Origin: Clostridiales bacterium
Lineage (GTDB): Bacteria > Bacillota > Clostridia > Christensenellales > Pumilibacteraceae
Length of the DNA: 64,000 nucleotides
Direction: 5' to 3'
Assembly (NCBI GenBank): GCA_014799665.1
Contig: JAAVHP010000028.1
Coordinates: forward strand, 8,121 to 72,120
Shown here piece by piece: positions 51,630 to 59,588 of this stretch. The position numbers and the translations under genes are program-made. The notes beneath the pieces are model-generated. The model was not told the origin of the DNA. It made no database searches and was given only the letters and a program-made list of their open reading frames with translations. Within the stretch, counting starts at the first letter, position 1, and each line of letters opens with the position of its first letter.

Positions 51630-52808
51630 CTATATTATATATTTTTCCAGTTTGCCCGCCTGTTTAAGGAAGGAGAGCATACTGTCGGCGGCGAACACGT
51701 CGGGCGCGAGCGCAAGGCATAGCCCGACGTCGGTCGGGTCGACGAGCGTTTTCAGCCCGAACCCGTCGTCGGGGTACAGGCGTTTGAACACCTGCATAGC
51801 CCTGGCATGACGGGTTTTAAGCTCGACGAGCATACGCGCTTGCTCCTTGCCAAACTCGTGCCGACGGTACTCGCACAGCCGCATTTTAACGGGCGGGTAT
51901 ATTGGCGTGGTATGTATGCACGCATGCCGCACGTCCACGCGGAAGAACTCGCAAATACTGTCGATGCGCTTACCGTTGTTCGGCGGGAACTCGAAACGCG
52001 TAGAGGTACGGTTCTTTATATAGAAATCGATCAGTATCGCGCCGAGCACCGTTTCGAGCTCGCCGCGCATACCGTGAATGCGTTCTTCGGCAGTGCATAG
52101 CATTCTTAACGCTTCCGCCGTCTGCGTCGCGCCCGACGCAAACAGCAGTTCGGGTCGGCGTTCGACTATGTGCGCGCACTTTTCGCCCGCGCGCATGAGC
52201 GCCTGCGCGGCGGCGGTCCTGTTCTTGGCAATAGGTTTCAGCTCGGCGGTGAGCGATGTAACGAGGCTCGACACGTCGGCATTGAGCGCAGTATCCACCT
52301 CGTCGCCGCGCATATGCGCGCCGAAGGAAAGGTCGAACGCCGCGAGATCGAGCGCGACTATCTCCCCGAACACCGCCGCGAGATTGTCGTCGATGTTTTC
52401 GGGATTGAGCACTGCCGCAAACGGCTTGCGCCCGCGCTTGACTACGGCGAACGCCCCGTCGGTTGCGCGGTAGAGCGGCGAGCACACGGCGGCGAAGTCG
52501 TGCGTGGGTACGAGTATCAGCTTTTTACATTGTCGGGCTTGCGCAATGCCGAATTCTATAAGCCCGCCGCGCGCGATAATAACGTCTGGCGCGTGCTCGT
52601 CGTCGCGGTTCACGCGGTAGCCCGCGCGGAGCAGCTCGTCTACGTTGTCGAACCCGATTGTGCGCACAGTGCTTTCGGGCGGTGCGGCAGCGGCGAGCGC
52701 GTCGGGAAGCGTGCGAAAAACGGCGGTCGAGATCGGCTCGTCGTCGGGCGGCGGGGGGATAATGGGTTCGTCGTCAAGATCGGAGAATGCATGGGTAGAG
52801 TTTGTCAT
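51630..52808 (-). CDS. degenerate glycerol-1-phosphate-dehydrogenase-like protein
   Basis: A 392-residue soluble protein with a proline/acid-rich N-terminus (DDEPIIPPPPDDEP). The remainder is reminiscent of the dehydroquinate-synthase/iron-alcohol-dehydrogenase fold: a variable NAD-type half, a helical half, and an ending like glycerol-1-phosphate dehydrogenases (LVDPTDVGLCLALAPDVFAADSMLSF). The expected glycine-rich NAD loop and a convincing metal-ligand histidine set are not evident, so it may be inactive or belong to another family. The ATG at 52808 has no ribosome site; a TATACT lies 9 nt before it. It is divergent from the 52927 membrane gene. Confidence 0.6.
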   Translation of the reverse strand: MTNSTHAFSDLDDEPIIPPPPDDEPISTAVFRTLPDALAAAAPPESTVRTIGFDNVDELLRAGYRVNRDDEHAPDVIIARGGLIEFGIAQARQCKKLILVPTHDFAAVCSPLYRATDGAFAVVKRGRKPFAAVLNPENIDDNLAAVFGEIVALDLAAFDLSFGAHMRGDEVDTALNADVSSLVTSLTAELKPIAKNRTAAAQALMRAGEKCAHIVERRPELLFASGATQTAEALRMLCTAEERIHGMRGELETVLGAILIDFYIKNRTSTRFEFPPNNGKRIDSICEFFRVDVRHACIHTTPIYPPVKMRLCEYRRHEFGKEQARMLVELKTRHARAMQVFKRLYPDDGFGLKTLVDPTDVGLCLALAPDVFAADSMLSFLKQAGKLEKYII

Positions 52809-52891
52809 AATATAATCAGTATAGATTGAAGCGCGGGTCGAAATTTGCGCGCTATTGTTTTGCCCGCGCGTTTCTTGTCGACAAATTACGC

Positions 52892-52920
52892 TTGATAAAA
52901 CGGGTGAAGTGTGATACAAT
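52892..52920 (+). promoter_or_regulatory. leaderless promoter of the 52927 gene
   Basis: TTGATA (52892-52897), 17 bp, TACAAT (52915-52920), six bases, then the ATG at 52927. Confidence 0.75.
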
Positions 52921-52926
52921 CAAAGC

Positions 52927-53514
52927 ATGGGTTGGTTTAATTATTACGGGCTTGCTATAATGGCGGTCATCATGATCCCGAATATTGTATACGCGGTACG
53001 GCACCAAAACGATAACGCGGATACGTACCGAAACAAGAAGGTCGTCGTTGCCGAGCAGATCGGCAGGTTCGGATGTTTCGTCTTGATGATTTTCAATATC
53101 CCGTACACCTATTTTAATTTTTGGTTCGACTACGCGCTTATAGTTTATCTGTCCGTAAACGGCGGACTGTGCATAGCGTATATTATTTTCTGGATAGTCT
53201 GCGGACGGAAGCCGGGTTGGCTGAGAGCGTTGTCGCTGTCCATATTGCCGTCGTGCGTTTTTCTGTTCAGCGGTATCGTTTTCGCGAATATCCCGCTTAT
53301 CGTGTTTTCGGTGCTGTTCGCAGTAACGCATATCTTTATAAGCTGTAAGAACGCTGTACCCACGACACGCAAAAGACGCAAGTACACGTTAAGGGAAAAA
53401 GCCGCCGACGATTTTATTATGCTCTTCTTGATTATACTGGTGTTAGCCGTTGTCGTTGGCATGGTCTATAAGCTGATTTTAGGCGATGACGGGCACGGTG
53501 TGTTCCCGTTGTGA
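52927..53514 (+). CDS. multi-span membrane protein of unknown function
   Basis: A 195-residue protein with five or six hydrophobic helices (for example YYGLAIMAVIMIPNIVYAV, FVLMIFNIPYTYFNFWF and IMLFLIILVLAVVVGMVY) and a positively charged loop (TTRKRRKYTLREK). I do not recognise a family. It starts 6 nt after its -10 box without a ribosome site. It ends before a hairpin terminator, so it is monocistronic. Confidence 0.75.
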   Translation: MGWFNYYGLAIMAVIMIPNIVYAVRHQNDNADTYRNKKVVVAEQIGRFGCFVLMIFNIPYTYFNFWFDYALIVYLSVNGGLCIAYIIFWIVCGRKPGWLRALSLSILPSCVFLFSGIVFANIPLIVFSVLFAVTHIFISCKNAVPTTRKRRKYTLREKAADDFIMLFLIILVLAVVVGMVYKLILGDDGHGVFPL

Positions 53515-53533
53515 AAAATAATGGCATGAAAAA

Positions 53534-53567
53534 AAGCCGTATCGAGTAGAAAAACTTGATACGGCTT
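53534..53567. terminator. AAGCCGTATC hairpin terminator
   Basis: AAGCCGTATC (53534-53543) pairs with GATACGGCTT (53558-53567), with an A run on the left. It separates two convergent genes. Confidence 0.8.
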
Positions 53568-53582
53568 GTTATATTTAGCTTA

Positions 53583-53630
53583 AAGTTTTCTTGCCTGCTT
53601 CTTTTCCAAAAGAAGTAGGGAAAAACTACA
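53583..53630 (-). terminator. AGTTTTCTTGCCTGCTTCTTTT hairpin family member
   Basis: An imperfect stem between AGTTTTC...CTTCTTTT and AAAAGAAG...GAAAAACT, overlapping the end of the DUF4097 gene. Confidence 0.55.
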
Positions 53631-54408
53631 AAAATCTCAAATCTATATCGCCGTTGGACGTCCGAGCGGTGACACGGCGTTTGGGCCCCGACGGATCGGT
53701 GAAATTCTTGCTCGGCGTGCCGTCGACGGTGATCGCGCCGTGCGACGTTTCGAGCGACACCCGATACTCGTCGCGGTTGCCGACGATCGCGGCGTAGATC
53801 TTGCCGTTTGACGTATCGAGCTTGACCTCGGGCGCGGCTATGCCGTTCACGTCGATCGTGCCGTTATGCGTAGAGCAATCGAGCCGCTCGGTCCTGACAT
53901 CGACAGCCGACAGTCCCGCGTTATCGCTCGATATGGTAAGCGCCGACGCTGATACCGTTTCCGCCTTGACGTTGCCGTTCTTGCACCTGAGCGACACCGT
54001 CTGCGCGGCGGTCAAGCGATGAATATCGATCGTGCCGTTTTTCATTTTCAGCCCGAACTCGGCGCACGAAATATCCCGAATATCGAACTTCCCGTTGAAC
54101 GTAGAAAGCTCGACGCCCTCGAACTCTCCGCCCGTCAGGTACAGCCCGCCGTTCTTGTTCCTGAACCTCAGCCGCCCCTTAAAGCTTCGCGGCAGAACAA
54201 GCTTGAACTCGAATCGTCTATTGATTATCCTATAAAAGAAGTTGCCCTTTTTTTGCGTGACGGTGAGCTGCCCGTTGTTATCACACTGCACGTCAAAGTA
54301 TTTCTCCTTGGCGGTGATAAGCTCGCACTTATCGCCCGACCCGCGCGAAATATCTACAAGACACTCCGTTCCGTATATCGCTATATCTTTGACGCTAGAA
54401 AACTCCAT
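53626..54408 (-). CDS. DUF4097-type beta-helical protein
   Basis: A 260-residue protein made of short repeated beta-strands with the pattern SxxGxIxV (STFNGKFDI, MKNGTIDIHR, CKNGNVKAET, STHNGTIDVNG, TSNGKIYA, TSHGAITVDG, TSNGDIDLRF), the hallmark of DUF4097/adhesin-like beta-helices. It has no signal peptide or anchor, so it is probably cytosolic. Family members are often near membrane-stress genes. The ATG at 54408 lies six bases after a TATTAT and lacks a ribosome site. Confidence 0.85.
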   Translation of the reverse strand: MEFSSVKDIAIYGTECLVDISRGSGDKCELITAKEKYFDVQCDNNGQLTVTQKKGNFFYRIINRRFEFKLVLPRSFKGRLRFRNKNGGLYLTGGEFEGVELSTFNGKFDIRDISCAEFGLKMKNGTIDIHRLTAAQTVSLRCKNGNVKAETVSASALTISSDNAGLSAVDVRTERLDCSTHNGTIDVNGIAAPEVKLDTSNGKIYAAIVGNRDEYRVSLETSHGAITVDGTPSKNFTDPSGPKRRVTARTSNGDIDLRFL

Positions 54409-54414
54409 ACCGAT

Positions 54415-54443
54415 ATAATACCTTATTTCGCTCAATAAATCAA
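54415..54443 (-). promoter_or_regulatory. leaderless promoter of the DUF4097 gene
   Basis: On the leftward strand TTGATT (54443-54438), 17 bp, TATTAT (54420-54415), six bases, ATG. Same geometry as the rightward leaderless promoters. Confidence 0.72.
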
Positions 54444-54472
54444 GCGTAATGGTCAAGTAGAGGGATATTTGT

Positions 54473-54501
54473 TTGACATTGTCTAAATAAAGGACTATAA
54501 T
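54473..54501 (+). promoter_or_regulatory. promoter of the O-antigen-ligase-like gene
   Basis: Consensus TTGACA (54473-54478), 17 bp, TATAAT (54496-54501). Confidence 0.85.
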
Positions 54502-54577
54502 AAATTCGCGTATTGTTTGACTGAACTTTTTGTTCGTTAGGCATGCCGAGTATTATTTCTTTTATCGACGGAAACAC

Positions 54578-56107
54578 GTGATACAAGCATTGGAAAAAAT
54601 CAAACAAAATAAGGCGATCGTTCGAATTTGTAATTTTCAAAATTCGATTTGGTATGTACTTTGTCTTGCCGTGGTAGTGCTTGCTTCGCATTTGTCGGGG
54701 TTCGAACTCCCCTTTATTTGGATCGTCGTAATCGCTACCGCGTTTATTTTTGTAATGCAAGAGGATTTAAAACCGTTCGTGCCGACGGTACTTCTTTTGT
54801 ATTTTTGCATACCGCGTGCGCACGGCTCGACCGGCTGGGCGGATATCGGTATTTGGCAAACCACGCCGTACGTGATCAACCTCTGCTTGATCGGCGCGAT
54901 TTTTCTTGCGGCGTTTTTGTTTAATTTTATTTACTACAAACAGTATCGCAATTTCAAGAAGATTACTTTTTTAACGGCGGGGCTTGCGGCGTTCGCTGCG
55001 TCGTATCTTACGAACGGATTATTCGCGCACGATTATACGATAAAGAACCTCGGTTACGGACTTACGTTTGCGCTACTGTATTACGTTTTCTATTTGTTTG
55101 TCTTTTGTACGGTCAAGTGGAAAAAAGGCGAGTCCATGCGCTACCTTGCGCAGTGCATGGTCGTAATGGGACTGCTCATATCCGTCGAGCTCGCGTTCTT
55201 GTACATGCTCAACTCCGATCTGCACGGCATTGTGCCCGATAAGGTATATATTCTGCTGGGCTGGGGTAACAGTAATTCGATCGCGTTCACTACGCTTTTG
55301 TGTTTGCCGTTTGCGTTTTGGCTGGCTTGGAAAGAGAAATACTCCTTGCTGTATTTTCTGGCGGCAACGGTAATGTTTACCGCCATATTCTTTACGTACG
55401 CGCGCGGCTCGCTTATCGTTGCGGGTCCGATGTACTTGGTCGGCACGGTGTTCCTGTGCTTTGTCGCCAAACGGCGCTTGGGTATTTGGATAGCGGCGGG
55501 CTGTTTGTTGATCGCCGCGATAATCATGGTATTTTGCTTCAAAGACTGGATGCTGGACAAGCTGCATATCTATATCGAAAACGGCGTTAAGGACCGTGGC
55601 AGGTTCAGACTGTGGAATCTCGCGCTCGACGGCTTTAAGGCGGCGCCCGTGTTCGGTTCGGGACTGTATTTTAAATACGGCGTCGACGAATCGTCTTTGT
55701 TTTATTGGGCGCATAATACGATATTGCAAATCATGGCGACGCTCGGTATTTTCGGGCTTGCCGCCTATCTTTTCCACCGCGTGCAGACGGTGTATATGTG
55801 CGTTAAAAAACCGACCTCGGCGCGATTGTTCGCCGGGCTTGCCATACTCGGTATATTGATAGCCGGTATGTTCGACATGGTCATGATTTGTCAAAACATA
55901 ATTCTCTACTACGGAATTATCCTTGCATTCGCCGAAAAAGATTTTCTTTGCAGTATCGGCAAAATGGACGAGAACGGCGTGTGGCTTAACTGTAAAAAAG
56001 AGAAATCGGCAGAACAGGCGGCGGCAGTAACGGAAGAACCGCAAGCGCCGACCGAACCGCAAGACGAAGAGCAAACGTCGCAGGCGACGGAACAAGAAAA
56101 TATGTAA
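54578..56107 (+). CDS. O-antigen ligase/polymerase-like membrane protein
   Basis: About 509 residues with ten or more membrane helices. Between two late helices lies a longer outside loop (DRGRFRLWNLALDGFKAAPVFG...HNTILQIMATLGIFG), whose RxxxW...G(S)G...HNxxL pattern is that of O-antigen ligase/Wzy-type (PF04932) glycan transfer enzymes. The C-terminal tail is cytosolic and rich in Glu, Gln and Thr. The GTG at 54578 is favoured (GGA 6 nt upstream); a TTG at 54530 lies too near the transcription start. It probably transfers or polymerises undecaprenyl-linked glycans outside the membrane, in line with the neighbouring GT8 gene. Confidence 0.85.
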   Translation: MIQALEKIKQNKAIVRICNFQNSIWYVLCLAVVVLASHLSGFELPFIWIVVIATAFIFVMQEDLKPFVPTVLLLYFCIPRAHGSTGWADIGIWQTTPYVINLCLIGAIFLAAFLFNFIYYKQYRNFKKITFLTAGLAAFAASYLTNGLFAHDYTIKNLGYGLTFALLYYVFYLFVFCTVKWKKGESMRYLAQCMVVMGLLISVELAFLYMLNSDLHGIVPDKVYILLGWGNSNSIAFTTLLCLPFAFWLAWKEKYSLLYFLAATVMFTAIFFTYARGSLIVAGPMYLVGTVFLCFVAKRRLGIWIAAGCLLIAAIIMVFCFKDWMLDKLHIYIENGVKDRGRFRLWNLALDGFKAAPVFGSGLYFKYGVDESSLFYWAHNTILQIMATLGIFGLAAYLFHRVQTVYMCVKKPTSARLFAGLAILGILIAGMFDMVMICQNIILYYGIILAFAEKDFLCSIGKMDENGVWLNCKKEKSAEQAAAVTEEPQAPTEPQDEEQTSQATEQENM

Positions 56108-56111
56108 ACTA

Positions 56112-56138
56112 AAAACTCGACGCGCGGTCGAGTTTTTT
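56112..56138. terminator. bidirectional terminator
   Basis: AAAACTCGA (56112-56120), loop CGCGCGG, TCGAGTTTT (56128-56136), with T runs both ways, between convergent genes. Confidence 0.9.
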
Positions 56139-56149
56139 ATTTTGCAAAT

Positions 56150-56995
56150 CTATATTAATTGGGGCGCGATAAGCTCGTCGTATAAATCGTAGATATCGTC
56201 GAAGTCGTTGATTTTAAGCTTCTTATGTACCTTGTCGCGCTCGGTCTGTTTTATATTGTATACGTGGAAAAAGGGCAGCCACTTTATGCCTTGGCAGAAA
56301 TGTTTGAGAACGGTGTCCGGTTTTATAGCGCGTTGCTCGTTGAATCGACGGGGAAGTATCAGCTTCTTCGTTGCGCTTTTATTGAGCGCGTCTTGATCTT
56401 TGAGCATCATTTTCTTGGTCTTGACTAACGTGCAGGCGCGGTCCAGTAATCCGGTTTCTTTTGACTTTTTCAGATTGAAATACATAACGCCGGCGTTGAA
56501 GTAATTTCTGCCGTAGAAATGCTGTCCCATGTGGTCGCGCACCGCGGCAAACTCGTAGTCGGTCAGATCGACGTCGAACAGCTCGGCAAGATCTGCACAG
56601 CACATAACGTCGGCGTCGAGGTATAATATCCTGTCGCCTAAATTGTAGTGCGAAAGAAGCAGCCTTAGCAGGGTGTACGGCGTGTAGAACGACTTCTCGT
56701 TTTTCCCGCCCTTTAAAACCGCTCGGTACTCCGCGTCGGCGCGTAAGATCTTCGCATCGTTTTCGGGGTTGAACGTTTTCAGCGCGCGGTCGAGAATTTC
56801 GCTCTGCGTTTCGGTAACGGGAACGAATTTAGGATCGAGCTCGGAATAGTCCATAGTGAGTATGACCGCGGTCAGCGGGCGCGACGAGCGCGTCGCAACC
56901 GACAGCGCCGACATGGCTATCATCGGAAAAACCTTGCTGTTTCCGCAATAGCATACCGTCATGCGATTATCGTTGGTATTAATCAATTCGCTCAT
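56150..56995 (-). CDS. GT8 family glycosyltransferase
   Basis: A 281-residue enzyme with a GT-A fold of family 8 (galactosyl/glucosyltransferases of the LgtC/RfaJ kind). Visible are VCYCGNSKVFPMIAMSAL at the N-terminus, the metal-binding DxD in RILYLDADVMC, the NYFNAGVMYFNL acceptor strand, KDQDALN, and the C-terminal HFCQGIKWLPF. AGAGG precedes the ATG. It is co-directional with the ABC-2 exporter genes upstream (13-bp gap), so they could share a transcript. Confidence 0.92.
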   Translation of the reverse strand: MSELINTNDNRMTVCYCGNSKVFPMIAMSALSVATRSSRPLTAVILTMDYSELDPKFVPVTETQSEILDRALKTFNPENDAKILRADAEYRAVLKGGKNEKSFYTPYTLLRLLLSHYNLGDRILYLDADVMCCADLAELFDVDLTDYEFAAVRDHMGQHFYGRNYFNAGVMYFNLKKSKETGLLDRACTLVKTKKMMLKDQDALNKSATKKLILPRRFNEQRAIKPDTVLKHFCQGIKWLPFFHVYNIKQTERDKVHKKLKINDFDDIYDLYDELIAPQLI

Positions 56996-57008
56996 TGCGT
57001 ACCTCTAA

Positions 57009-58037
57009 TTATTTCTTTTTGCTTTTCTTCTTTTTCATGCCGAGAATAGCGGATACTCGGCTGCCCACTGCGATATTGAGCGCGACGAACACTATAATGA
57101 AGATTGCGAGCGCGAGCGCTTGATACTGTTCGCCGACGGGAATGCCGAAGAAATTAAGTTTATAGCCGAAGTTGGTCGTAAGCATATCCATCAGCTGTGT
57201 GCAGAATTCGGGCTGCAAAACTCCCGAAAGGTGCGCCGACAGGTTGGCGATGGGCGTCGACATAAACCCGTACCTAAGCAGTGCGCACGAGTACGAGCCG
57301 GGGATGAACCCGCAAATGCCCTGCACCCAAACGGGCAGCATACCGAGCGGCATATACGCGCCGATCAAGAACCCGACGGCCGTTGAGAACACGGCGACGA
57401 CGGCGGCAAGCGTGCCTTCTGACTTGATGAACGAGCCGATAAAGATCGTAACAAGCGTTGACGCGACGGTCGAGAGCAGTAGCACGCCGATTATCGTCAT
57501 AAAGTTGCCGAAGGAAAGTGCGAGCTCGCCCATGCATGCAAGATAGATAAGGCAGATCAAAAGGAACACTATACAGATTATCGTGGTGACGATAAAGTTA
57601 AAAAAGAAATAACTCGCGATAAGCACATTGCGGTGAATGGGCGACGACGCGAAATCGCGGTTCACGCCGTTCTGCTTGTCCTCGACGATTACGGTATTCG
57701 CTTGCAGGGAAACGGTTATAGCCGTAAGCCCGATTATGCCGCTTATCATCCAGGTGTCGACGAGCGTGTAAACGTTTTTCCAAAATACCGCGTCGTTAAT
57801 AAGCACGGCGATCGAGTCTTTGAGCTCTTGCGAAACGCTCGGCTCCAAGCTCATTTGCGCCAAACCGCTCCTGATCCCGTCCAGTTCGAGCCCACGCAGA
57901 AAGAAAAGATATACCACGAAAATAATTACGGGCACTAGCAGCGTGTACAAAAGCCGCACTTTGTTTTTGGCGAATACTAGTAAGTGCCGACGGGTCAGCT
58001 GAAAGAAAATATCCGCGTTGCGGGTTTTAGTTTTCAT
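57009..58037 (-). CDS. ABC-2 type transporter permease
   Basis: A 342-residue membrane protein with about six helices: one near the N-terminus (LLYTLLVPVIIFVVYLFFL), a large outside loop, a cluster (ISGIIGLTAITVSL, NFIVTTIICIVFLLICLIY, FMTIIGVLLLSTVASTLVTIFIG), and a C-terminal span with a lysine tail. This is the ABC-2 export plan. The ATG at 58037 has GGAGG 9 nt upstream and overlaps the end of the ATPase gene by 11 nt, so the two form a transporter. The substrate is unknown; polysaccharide, lipid or peptide export are the family options. Confidence 0.9.
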   Translation of the reverse strand: MKTKTRNADIFFQLTRRHLLVFAKNKVRLLYTLLVPVIIFVVYLFFLRGLELDGIRSGLAQMSLEPSVSQELKDSIAVLINDAVFWKNVYTLVDTWMISGIIGLTAITVSLQANTVIVEDKQNGVNRDFASSPIHRNVLIASYFFFNFIVTTIICIVFLLICLIYLACMGELALSFGNFMTIIGVLLLSTVASTLVTIFIGSFIKSEGTLAAVVAVFSTAVGFLIGAYMPLGMLPVWVQGICGFIPGSYSCALLRYGFMSTPIANLSAHLSGVLQPEFCTQLMDMLTTNFGYKLNFFGIPVGEQYQALALAIFIIVFVALNIAVGSRVSAILGMKKKKSKKK

Positions 58038-59004
58038 CGGCTTCATCCTCCGCAACGTGAATTTTTTGCCCCGTAACGTTCAAGAAAACGTCGTCCATAT
58101 TGCCCTTGACGATCTCGACGTCGGTGAGGAACTCGTCGAACTTCTTTAATAACTGCTTGGCGTGCGCCGTGTCCTGAATAACAATCTTGTACGCGCAATG
58201 CTCGTCGTCGTACGAGAACGGGATATCGTCCGCGGCAAGCTTTTGTTCTAATTGCTCGGCGCGGTCGCGGTAGCAAATAATGCTGTCGTGCGAATAACGG
58301 TTTTTAAGTTCGACGGGCGTACCGTGCGCAATGACCTTGCCCTTGTCCATAATGACGACGTCTGTCGCCTTGTCCGCTTCTTCGAGATAGTGGGTGGTGA
58401 GGAAAACGGTCATTCCAGTTTCGTTGCGGATCTTGTCGATAAGCGCCCACACGACGAGGCGGGTTTTGGGATCGAGCCCCGTCGTCGGTTCGTCGAGAAT
58501 GAGAAGGCGCGGACGGTGAACCATGGCGCGCGCAATATCGACGCGCCGCATCTGGCCGCCGCTCAGGTTTTTGACGGGACGGTTAAGGATGGGTTCGAGT
58601 TCGAGTAGGCGCACTATGTCGGCGATAGCCTGTTTTTTCTCGGCGCGGCTCATCGAGTAGAATGACGTGCGAACTTCGAGATTTTCCTTGACAGTCAGGT
58701 CGCGGTCGAGAACGCTCGTTTGGAAAACAATGCCGAGCGCTTTTTTGATGGGCATGGGATCGGCGTCGAGGTCGTAGCCGTCGACAGTAATCTTGCCTCC
58801 GTCCTTTTTGAGAATGGAACAAATGATGTTTATCGTCGTGCTTTTGCCTGCGCCGTTAATGCCAAGGAACGCAAACAGCGAGCCTTGCTCTACGGTAAAC
58901 GAAATATCGTCGACCGCCTTAACGTCGCCGTACGATTTCGATAAATGCTCGATTTCGAGCGCGTGTTGTTTTTGTTCCAAAATTACCCAGCCTTGCCGCC
59001 GCAT
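58027..59004 (-). CDS. ABC transporter ATP-binding protein (ABC-2/DrrA type)
   Basis: A 325-residue ATPase: Walker A FLGINGAGKSTT, Q-loop VFQTSVLDRDLTV, signature NLSGGQMRRVDIARAM, Walker B LLILDEPTTGLD, and H-loop TTHYLEEAD. The C-terminal extension (QKLAADDIPFSY...FLTDVEIVKGNMDDVFLNVTG) is the DrrA/CcmA-like regulatory part of ABC-2 exporters. It partners the permease that overlaps its 3' end. The start is uncertain: ATG 59004 lacks a ribosome site and a TTG eight codons in is possible. A promoter with 16-bp spacing lies upstream. Confidence 0.92.
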   Translation of the reverse strand: MRRQGWVILEQKQHALEIEHLSKSYGDVKAVDDISFTVEQGSLFAFLGINGAGKSTTINIICSILKKDGGKITVDGYDLDADPMPIKKALGIVFQTSVLDRDLTVKENLEVRTSFYSMSRAEKKQAIADIVRLLELEPILNRPVKNLSGGQMRRVDIARAMVHRPRLLILDEPTTGLDPKTRLVVWALIDKIRNETGMTVFLTTHYLEEADKATDVVIMDKGKVIAHGTPVELKNRYSHDSIICYRDRAEQLEQKLAADDIPFSYDDEHCAYKIVIQDTAHAKQLLKKFDEFLTDVEIVKGNMDDVFLNVTGQKIHVAEDEADEN

Positions 59005-59039
59005 AACCGCAAAACGGCATGAAATATCTATTATCTTTA

Positions 59040-59067
59040 ATTATACCGATTTAAGCGAATTTGTCAA
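59040..59067 (-). promoter_or_regulatory. ABC exporter promoter
   Basis: On the leftward strand TTGACA (59067-59062), 16 bp, TATAAT (59045-59040). Confidence 0.75.
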
Positions 59068-59262
59068 GCGTAAGCAAGTGCGCACGTTAATTTGTAATGT
59101 AATTCTAATCAATATAAATTCGAACGTTGCTTGTTGTAACGATATTATAGAAAAGAAAACTCTAACCATCATCATACCGAGCGAAGTCGGGGTATCTAGG
59201 CGAACCGCCGCAAGGTGAGTAAGACTTTTCTTTTTACCTAACACTAACGTAAGGTTTTCTTG

Positions 59263-59288
59263 CCTACTTCTTTCCAAAAAGAAGTAGG
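59263..59288. repeat. CCTACTTCTTT hairpin (family member)
   Basis: CCTACTTCTTT (59263-59273) pairs with AAAGAAGTAGG (59278-59288), followed by a T run. Here it follows no gene and lies upstream of the tRNA promoter. The rest of the spacer 59068-59317 has no gene. Confidence 0.75.
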
Positions 59289-59317
59289 TAGTTTTTTGTA
59301 AAATCAATAAAAAGGGT

Positions 59318-59346
59318 TTGACAAAAACAATAAAGCGTGGTATAAT
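59318..59346 (+). promoter_or_regulatory. tRNA operon promoter
   Basis: TTGACA (59318-59323), 17 bp, TATAAT (59341-59346), 13 bp before tRNA-Gly. Confidence 0.88.
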
Positions 59347-59359
59347 CGTTTCGGTGAAT

Positions 59360-59434
59360 GCGGAAATGGCTCAACGGTAGAGCAGTAGCTTCCCAAGCTG
59401 AAGGTTGCGGGTTCGATTCCCGTTTTCCGCTCCA
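59360..59434 (+). tRNA. tRNA-Gly(CCC)
   Basis: A 75-nt tRNA with encoded CCA. The acceptor GCGGAAA pairs with TTTCCGC and the discriminator is T. The anticodon loop TTCCCAA gives anticodon CCC (reads GGG). The first anticodon-stem pair is a G-A mismatch; the other four pairs form. It shares a promoter with tRNA-Pro 30 bp downstream. Confidence 0.95.
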
Positions 59435-59464
59435 AACGGAAACGGACGAGTTCCGTTCCGATAT

Positions 59465-59541
59465 CGAGGTGTAGCGCAGTTGGCTAGCGCGCATGGTTAG
59501 GGACCATGAGGCCGCGAGTTCGAGTCTCGCCACTTCGACCA
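59465..59541 (+). tRNA. tRNA-Pro(AGG)
   Basis: A 77-nt tRNA with encoded CCA. The acceptor CGAGGTG pairs with CACTTCG (one G-T), and discriminator A73 is as in bacterial tRNA-Pro. The anticodon stem CATGG/CCATG encloses loop TTAGGGA, so position 34 is A and the anticodon is AGG (59499-59501), reading CCU. The usual bacterial loop is TTTGGGA (TGG). A34 outside tRNA-Arg(ACG) is uncommon in bacteria and would need deamination to inosine for wider decoding. Confidence 0.93.
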
Positions 59542-59588
59542 AAACAGAAACCGCCGAAAGGCGGTTTTTTGTTTTGGTCGAAGTGGCA
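59541..59588 (+). repeat. 48-bp direct repeat, left copy
   Basis: Starts AAAACAGAAACCGCCGAAAG and ends GGTCGAAGTGGCA; it contains the tRNA terminator and an inverted copy of the tRNA 3' end. Confidence 0.9.
59548..59572 (+). terminator. tRNA operon terminator inside a longer palindrome
   Basis: AACCGCC, loop GAAA, GGCGGTT, then TTTTG. The terminator is nested in an outer 17-bp inverted repeat: GCCACTTCGACCAAAAC (59529-59545, mostly the tRNA-Pro 3' end) and its reverse complement at 59571-59587. Confidence 0.88.
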
